From assembly GCF_030269365.1 (NCBI RefSeq), contig NZ_BSTF01000007.1, positions 372,001 through 436,000 on the forward strand: a stretch of 64,000 nucleotides of DNA, read 5' to 3'. Source of the stretch: Lentzea sp. NBRC 102530 (GTDB lineage Bacteria; Actinomycetota; Actinomycetes; Mycobacteriales; Pseudonocardiaceae). Shown one piece after another: positions 59,333 to 64,000 of the stretch (position 1 is its first letter; each line of letters starts with the position of its first letter). A model generated the notes under the pieces. It saw only the letters and a list, made by a program, of their open reading frames with translations, did no database searches and was not told the origin of the DNA. The translations under genes and the position numbers were made by a program.

Positions 59333-60169
59333 ATGACCTCCCCTGCCCGCGCCCTCGCCGGAACAGTGCTCACCGCGCTCGCCGTGGCCGCCTGCGCGGC
59401 CGTCCCGCCGGCCTCCGGCGCGGCGAGTCCCGCGCCCTTCGAGCTGCCGCCCGTCGGTGCCGTGCTCGACTACCAGCTCGGCGCCGCGTACCCCCCGCCG
59501 TCCGGCGTGAACCTCGTGACGCGCGACAGCACGGCCTCACCCGCGCCCGGGATGTACTCGATCTGCTACGTCAACGGGTTCCAGACCCAGCCCGCCGACC
59601 GGAACGTCTGGCTGAACCAGCGGGGACACCTGATCCTCAAGGGTTCCAACGGCAAGCCGATCATCGACCCGAACTGGCCGGACGAGTTCCTGCTCGACAC
59701 CTCGACCTCGGCCAAGCGCAGCGAACTCGCCGGGATCATCGGCGCGACGATCGACACCTGCGCGAACAAGGGCTTCAAGGCCGTCGAGGTCGACAACCTC
59801 GACTCCTACCTGCGGTCCAAGGGCAAGCTCAGCGTCGACGACAACCTGGCGTACGCGAAGCTCCTCGCCGACCGCACGCACAACCGCGGCCTCGCGATCG
59901 GTCAGAAGAACTCGGCCGAGCAGACCGCGCGCGCCCGTAGCGAGGTCGGCTTCGACTTCGCGGTGTCGGAGGAGTGCCACCGCTGGGAGGAGTGCTCCTC
60001 GTACTCCGACGTCTACAAGGAGCACGTGATGGACATCGAGTACACCGACGACCTGCGCGGCACGTTCGAGGACGTTTGCAACGACCCGGACACCCCGGCC
60101 ACGACGACGTTGCGCGACCGCTACCTGGTGGCGCCGGGCAACTCCGCGTACGCCTTCGACCACTGCTGA
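59333..60169 (+). CDS. Secreted GH114 endo-alpha-1,4-polygalactosaminidase-like protein
   Basis: 278 residues. A signal with a possible lipobox (LAVAACAA, Cys near 21) is followed by a GH114-type TIM barrel: VGAVLDYQLGAAYPPP, SICYVNGF, GFKAVEVDNLDSY with acidic residues in the active-site strand, LAIGQKNSAEQ and FAVSEECHRWEEC. Founding members cut alpha-1,4-linked galactosamine polymers. ATG 59333 lies 11 bases after AGGAG; a TTG at 59324 is possible. Divergent position beside an importer and galactosamine-type enzymes supports this activity. Confidence 0.87.
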   Translation: MTSPARALAGTVLTALAVAACAAVPPASGAASPAPFELPPVGAVLDYQLGAAYPPPSGVNLVTRDSTASPAPGMYSICYVNGFQTQPADRNVWLNQRGHLILKGSNGKPIIDPNWPDEFLLDTSTSAKRSELAGIIGATIDTCANKGFKAVEVDNLDSYLRSKGKLSVDDNLAYAKLLADRTHNRGLAIGQKNSAEQTARARSEVGFDFAVSEECHRWEECSSYSDVYKEHVMDIEYTDDLRGTFEDVCNDPDTPATTTLRDRYLVAPGNSAYAFDHC

Positions 60170-60177
60170 CGAACTGA

Positions 60178-60207
60178 AGCGGGGTGGGCCGCCAAGCCCA
60201 CCCCGCT
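60178..60207. terminator. Bidirectional terminator between GH114 and radical SAM genes
   Basis: AGCGGGGTGGGC and its complement form a perfect 12-base stem with a six-base loop in the 39-base gap between two convergent genes. Confidence 0.85.
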
Positions 60208-60208
60208 C

Positions 60209-61606
60209 TCACAGCTCGGTGTTGATGATCGCCTCGACGAGCACCTCGCCGTCCTCGGTCAGCGCGACGCCCCGGGCGTCCACGGTGACCAGACCGCGCG
60301 CGGCCAGCGACGCGAACTTCTCCCGCCACGGGCCGTCGTGCAACGACCTGCCGTACCGGGCGCGGTGCAGGTCCTCCCGCACCGGTTGCAACGTCGACAG
60401 CGCCATCTTGACCGCACGCGCCTCCTGCGCGCCCGCGTCGAACCCGGTCGCGGACCCGAGCGGCACCCGCCCCGCCTCGACGGCCTGCGCGTAGTTCTTC
60501 CAGTTCACGTCGGTGATCGCCTCCGACACCCGGCAACTGGAACTGCCGCCCAGGCCGATCGCGACCTCGGCCTCCTGCTTGTCCTGGTCCACCATGATGG
60601 ACTTCCACTTCTCCGGCCCGAGCCCGTCGCGCGCGAAGTACATGGTGGGGTGCTCGGTGTAGCCGGCGGCCCGCAGACCGTCCGTCAGCACCTCGCGCAT
60701 CCGGTACTGCTCCAGCAGGGTCGGCCAGAAGTGCCCGTCCCGCACCAGCTTCTCCCGGTACTGCGGCAGCTGCCACGGCGCGGGCTGCTCGCCGGCCACC
60801 CCGGTCCTGGTCTCGGCGTACGACTTCAGGTGCAGCTTGGTGCACACCACAGCCGTGACTTCGTTCTCCAGCACCACGTCGAGGTCGCGCCGCACGCTGT
60901 CGACGGTCTGGTCGAGCAGTCCGTACATCAGGTCGATGCTGATCCACTCGAACCCGGCGGCCTGCGCGTTGCGCACGAAGTCCACGCACATCTGCGAGGA
61001 GTGCTCGCGGCCGCACTCGCGCAGCACGTGGTCGTCGAACGACTGCACGCCGCTGGACAGCTTGGTGCAGCCCAGTTCCCGCAACGTCTCCAGCTTGGCC
61101 GGCGTGAACGTGCTCGGGTCGCCCTCGAACCGGATCGTCGTGTCGTCGGTGAACCCGAAGTTCTCCCGGTAGAAGTCCAGCAACCGCCGGATGTCCTTCT
61201 CCGGCAACAACGACGGCGTGCCGCCGAACACGTTGAACTCACCGACCGGGGCGCGCCGCAGTTCGGGGACGCGGTCCAGCCACAGCTGCGCCTCGCGGAT
61301 GTTCCAGTCCACCCACTGCGAGAGCTTCTCCTCGTTGCGCCCGCCCTTCACCAGCACGACCGGGTACTGGCAGAAGCGGCACTTGTAGGCGCAGGTGGGG
61401 ATGTAGGACCAGAGGTGGATCGGCGCGGTCCCGGCGAGCTGGGAGCTCAGGTCGCCGAGGAAGTCGTCGACGCCGTAACCCTCGACGTTGCCGGGGAACA
61501 CGTGCGCCCCGAACGGGTCCTCGGTGACGTAGTCGAGCAGGTGCGCGTTCGCCGGGTCCTGCAACGCCGCCCACACCCTGGGTTCGGCCGTCAGCACTTG
61601 CGCCAT
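60209..61606 (-). CDS. HemN-like radical SAM enzyme
   Basis: 465 residues. The cluster-binding CAYKCRFC (Cys 72, 76 and 79) follows the strand LWSYIPT; FNVFGGTPSLLPE, TIRFEGDPSTFTP, KLSSGVQSFDDHVLREC and SIDLMYGL are the barrel motifs of the coproporphyrinogen-oxidase-like family. The C-terminal third has the family's winged-helix look. Its ATG overlaps the glycosyltransferase stop by ATGA, an unusual partner for a haem enzyme, so a sugar or natural-product substrate is more likely than coproporphyrinogen. The exact reaction is unknown. Confidence 0.9.
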   Translation of the reverse strand: MAQVLTAEPRVWAALQDPANAHLLDYVTEDPFGAHVFPGNVEGYGVDDFLGDLSSQLAGTAPIHLWSYIPTCAYKCRFCQYPVVLVKGGRNEEKLSQWVDWNIREAQLWLDRVPELRRAPVGEFNVFGGTPSLLPEKDIRRLLDFYRENFGFTDDTTIRFEGDPSTFTPAKLETLRELGCTKLSSGVQSFDDHVLRECGREHSSQMCVDFVRNAQAAGFEWISIDLMYGLLDQTVDSVRRDLDVVLENEVTAVVCTKLHLKSYAETRTGVAGEQPAPWQLPQYREKLVRDGHFWPTLLEQYRMREVLTDGLRAAGYTEHPTMYFARDGLGPEKWKSIMVDQDKQEAEVAIGLGGSSSCRVSEAITDVNWKNYAQAVEAGRVPLGSATGFDAGAQEARAVKMALSTLQPVREDLHRARYGRSLHDGPWREKFASLAARGLVTVDARGVALTEDGEVLVEAIINTEL

Positions 61607-64000
61607 CAGAACACGCCTCCATTGCCGAAGTAGTTGTGCGCCTCCCCGGACTCGCGGTCCTCGCAGTAGTACTTGACGAACTCGGCGAACCGCCCTTCCG
61701 GCACGTCCGCGAAGCACTCCGGCAACGGCGGCGGGTACCCGATGTCCTCGCCGACCGCCGCGCGCAGCCGGGCGAAGATCTCGTCGCGGAACTCCAGGTA
61801 CAGCCGGTACGTCGGCGTCTTGTAGGAGTGGATCGGGAGGAAGTCGGTCACGCTCATCTCGGCCTTGATCTCCGCGATGCGCTTGCCCAGCCGGGCGGCC
61901 AGGTCCTCGCCGAAGAACGCGACCACCGCGTCCTCGTCCAGGAAGGACGGTGTCAGCAGGACCGGCAGGATGGTGTTCTTCGGGGTGAAGTCCTTGATCG
62001 AGAACTCCCACGCCTGCAGCGCCTCGGCCTCGGTGAGGTCGGCGGTCTTCGCCGGCGCCTCCGGCCGGATGTCGCGCATGACGATGATGCCGTCGTTGCC
62101 GTACGCGCGGCCGGTGATGACCTCGTCGATCGCGTGGTTGACCCGGCGCGGGTTGATCTCGACCCTCGACAGCGGTGCGTAGGCGATGTCGTGGCCGGAG
62201 CCCGCGACCCGGATGCCGAAGTCCCAGTCGTCGGAGAGGTGGTTGACGAACCGCCCGTTCTGCAGCTGGTAGAAGATCTCGATGCCGCCGACGGCCTCGT
62301 ACGCCTCGCGTTCGACGGCGAAGCCCTTGCCGTCCGGGAAGCCGCCGAACAGCGAGAACGTCACCGCGCGGCACCGCAGCGTGCGCTGGATGGCGTCCCA
62401 GAGCCGCGGCCTGCCGACGAAGTGCTCCTCGTTGTAGTAGTAGTCGCAGACGCCGATCGCGGCCTTGTCCTCCTCCATCACCGCGATCAGCTCGGTGATC
62501 CACCGCCGGTCGACCTGGCAGTCCGCGTCGGCCGAGAGCAGGTAGAAGCGTTCGCCGGGGTCCTTGCGGTGACGGCTGCGGCGGACCGCGAACTCCATGC
62601 CCGCTCTGCGCGCACACGCCACGCCCTGCTCGCGTTCGCTGATCACGTGCACCGCGACCGGCGAGGTCTCGGCGAACCGGCGGGCGAGTTCGACCGTGGC
62701 GTCGGTGGAGTTGTTGTCCACCAGCACGATCTCGTACGTCTCGGGGTCGACGTCCTCCTGGTCGCGCAACGACGCCAGCACCGCGTCGATGTTCGCGGCC
62801 TCGTTCAGCACCGGCAGCACCACGCTGACCCGCACGCGCGGCCCCATCGCCGGCGGGAACAGCTCGCTGACCAGACCGGTCGCGGCCGCACGGGTGTGCG
62901 TGCCGAGCCGCCTGTTGTGCTCCACCACTTCCGCCCGCCTCTCCGCGTTCGTCATCAGCTCGTGCACCTGCCGGGCGAACTCCGCCGTCGGCAGGTCGTG
63001 CTCGAGGATTTCGAGGACCGGCGCCTCGTAGCCGCCGTACACCGTGTCGTACAGGGCGTAACGGCTCGCGACGTACGGCACGCCGGCCGCGATCGCCTCG
63101 CCGATCGGGTTGCCGAAGCTCTCGTAGTCGTAGGAGGTCAGGAAGGACACCACCGAGGCGTGCGCGAGCAGATCGCGCACGCTGAACCCCGCGCCCGCCG
63201 ACTCGCACGGTTCCAGCACGCCACCGAAGACGACCGGCACCGCCAGCTCGTCGGCCAGCGCGCGGAGCCGTGCCGTCTCGGCCGGGTCCTCCTCGGTGTC
63301 GCCCGCGATGAACAGGCAGGTGTCCGGCAACTGCGCGACCAGGTGCAGATCGCGGTCGATGCGCTTCTGCGGAATGATCCTCGTGAACCGGGCGACGACG
63401 TGCGCACCGGGCGCGATGCCGTGGTGTGCCAGGAAGTCCGGCCTGGCCGCGCGCGTCGGTGCGGTGAAGGTGTTCGGCAGCAGGTCGAGGTTGCGCAGGT
63501 GCGGCATCCACTCCAGGGTGCGCCGTCTCGCCTCCTCGTGCAGCGCGAAGTAGTGGATGTGCGGCGAGTTCACCATCGGAGGCGTTGCGGGATAGGGGAA
63601 GCTGCCGTACTTGACCGGCTCGCTCTGCCACATCAGGTCGTGGTCGCGCCACAGCACGAACCGGCCGAGGTCGTGCGCGGCCCCGTACCGTTCGATGGCG
63701 CGGTAGAGCGCTCTCGTGTAGGCGACGTTCTCCGGCAGCGTGCCGTTCTCGACCATGACGAGCGAGACCTCGCGGGCCTCCCACGTGCGCACGAGCGCGT
63801 CGGCCAACGCTTCGGTGACGCGTTCGGTGTCGGGGACCTCGTTGCGGCGCACGGACTCCAGCGTCGCCGCGACGAAGTCCTGGTCGTACCCGGCGATCTC
63901 CTCGACGCCGTCGACGCGATCGAGCCTCACCCACTCCGGCACGAGTTCGTGCCGGTACGGCTCGAAGAATCGTCCTTTGTCGGCCTTGATGTCGTAGCCG
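61606..64000 (-). CDS. Two-domain glycosyltransferase (GT4-like plus GT2-like), N-terminus outside the window
   Basis: About 797 residues are visible and the frame remains open at base 64000; the GTG at 63942 is not the start because GRFFEPYRHELVPEW continues upstream in frame. The first half is GT-B like (FTRIIPQKRIDRDLHLV, SYDYESFGNPIGEAIAAG). The second half is a GT2-type GT-A domain (VSVVLPVLNEAANIDAVL, VDNNSTD, LLSADADCQVD as the DxD region, DDWDFGIRV). A further ~200-residue helical tail ends FGNGGVF. Both transferase sites look intact. Translational coupling to the radical SAM gene implies one pathway; acceptor and donor are unknown. Confidence 0.88.
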   Translation of the reverse strand, partial: GYDIKADKGRFFEPYRHELVPEWVRLDRVDGVEEIAGYDQDFVAATLESVRRNEVPDTERVTEALADALVRTWEAREVSLVMVENGTLPENVAYTRALYRAIERYGAAHDLGRFVLWRDHDLMWQSEPVKYGSFPYPATPPMVNSPHIHYFALHEEARRRTLEWMPHLRNLDLLPNTFTAPTRAARPDFLAHHGIAPGAHVVARFTRIIPQKRIDRDLHLVAQLPDTCLFIAGDTEEDPAETARLRALADELAVPVVFGGVLEPCESAGAGFSVRDLLAHASVVSFLTSYDYESFGNPIGEAIAAGVPYVASRYALYDTVYGGYEAPVLEILEHDLPTAEFARQVHELMTNAERRAEVVEHNRRLGTHTRAAATGLVSELFPPAMGPRVRVSVVLPVLNEAANIDAVLASLRDQEDVDPETYEIVLVDNNSTDATVELARRFAETSPVAVHVISEREQGVACARRAGMEFAVRRSRHRKDPGERFYLLSADADCQVDRRWITELIAVMEEDKAAIGVCDYYYNEEHFVGRPRLWDAIQRTLRCRAVTFSLFGGFPDGKGFAVEREAYEAVGGIEIFYQLQNGRFVNHLSDDWDFGIRVAGSGHDIAYAPLSRVEINPRRVNHAIDEVITGRAYGNDGIIVMRDIRPEAPAKTADLTEAEALQAWEFSIKDFTPKNTILPVLLTPSFLDEDAVVAFFGEDLAARLGKRIAEIKAEMSVTDFLPIHSYKTPTYRLYLEFRDEIFARLRAAVGEDIGYPPPLPECFADVPEGRFAEFVKYYCEDRESGEAHNYFGNGGVF

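Noticed and set aside
60209-61606. Radical SAM gene as the haem-pathway hemN/hemW
   Set aside because: The cluster motif fits the superfamily, but it is coupled to a glycosyltransferase and no haem gene is near; a haem role cannot be claimed.
61607-63934. Minus-strand frame fused upstream of the radical SAM gene
   Set aside because: The continuation is the wrong frame of the glycosyltransferase gene; the ATG at 61606 with ATGA overlap is the real start.

Overview
The window reads as a stretch of chromosome from a GC-rich, Gram-positive actinomycete, most likely of the Pseudonocardiaceae (inference). The grounds are very high third-position GC in every real gene, frequent GTG and TTG starts, genes chained by ATGA or GTGA overlaps, WXG100-type secretion proteins, lipoprotein sugar-binding proteins and abundant TetR, LacI, MarR and DeoR regulators. 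No tRNA, rRNA, CRISPR array, transposase or phage gene was seen. About 63 protein genes are supported. Two are cut by the window edges (hybrid kinase at base 1, glycosyltransferase at base 64000), and at least four gene remnants lie between intact genes.

Layout. Bases 1-4098 (minus) hold a stressosome-type operon rsbR-rsbS-rsbT, then an ATPase/PP2C phosphatase and a hybrid histidine kinase. Bases 4326-12248 hold two small proteins, a TetR regulator with its ABC exporter, a WYL regulator facing a SnoaL-like protein, a three-gene WXG100-like set, an acyltransferase and a DHFR-like reductase. Bases 12235-21304 are a cellulose locus: secreted GH6 and GH9 cellulases, a cellobiose-type ABC importer (cebEFG), a GH1 beta-glucosidase and a LacI regulator, with matching operator boxes at both ends of the importer operon. 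Directly behind it lies a broken 5' end of a formate dehydrogenase gene beside a large hairpin.

Bases 21631-25033 hold a UBP-type zinc finger facing a receiver/glutaredoxin-like/thioredoxin-reductase-like fusion and a cyclic-nucleotide-domain kinase. Bases 25099-28636 (minus) hold a second WXG100-like set, a YbaB-like protein and TatA. Next come a flavin-dependent oxidoreductase, a secreted lysyl-oxidase-like copper protein, an ECF sigma/anti-sigma pair, a MacB-type ABC system beside a NarL-type two-component pair, a Bcr/CflA exporter with MarR, a Tat-exported M20 peptidase, and a DsbA and a YdeI-like gene that both appear frameshifted near their 3' ends. Bases 43972-50349 are small metabolic and regulator genes, two of them with long perfect operator palindromes.

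Bases 50351-60169 are the most coherent and interesting system. A secreted GH114 endo-alpha-1,4-polygalactosaminidase stands divergent from an ABC importer, an AgaS-like SIS protein, a tagatose-6-phosphate-kinase-like PfkB, a class II tagatose/fructose-bisphosphate aldolase, a GH4 glycosidase, a second PfkB sugar kinase and a DeoR/AgaR-like regulator. Together they spell out extracellular cleavage, import and full catabolism of a galactosamine-containing polysaccharide such as fungal galactosaminogalactan or a Pel-like exopolymer. The last 4 kb hold a HemN-like radical SAM enzyme translationally coupled to a two-domain glycosyltransferase.
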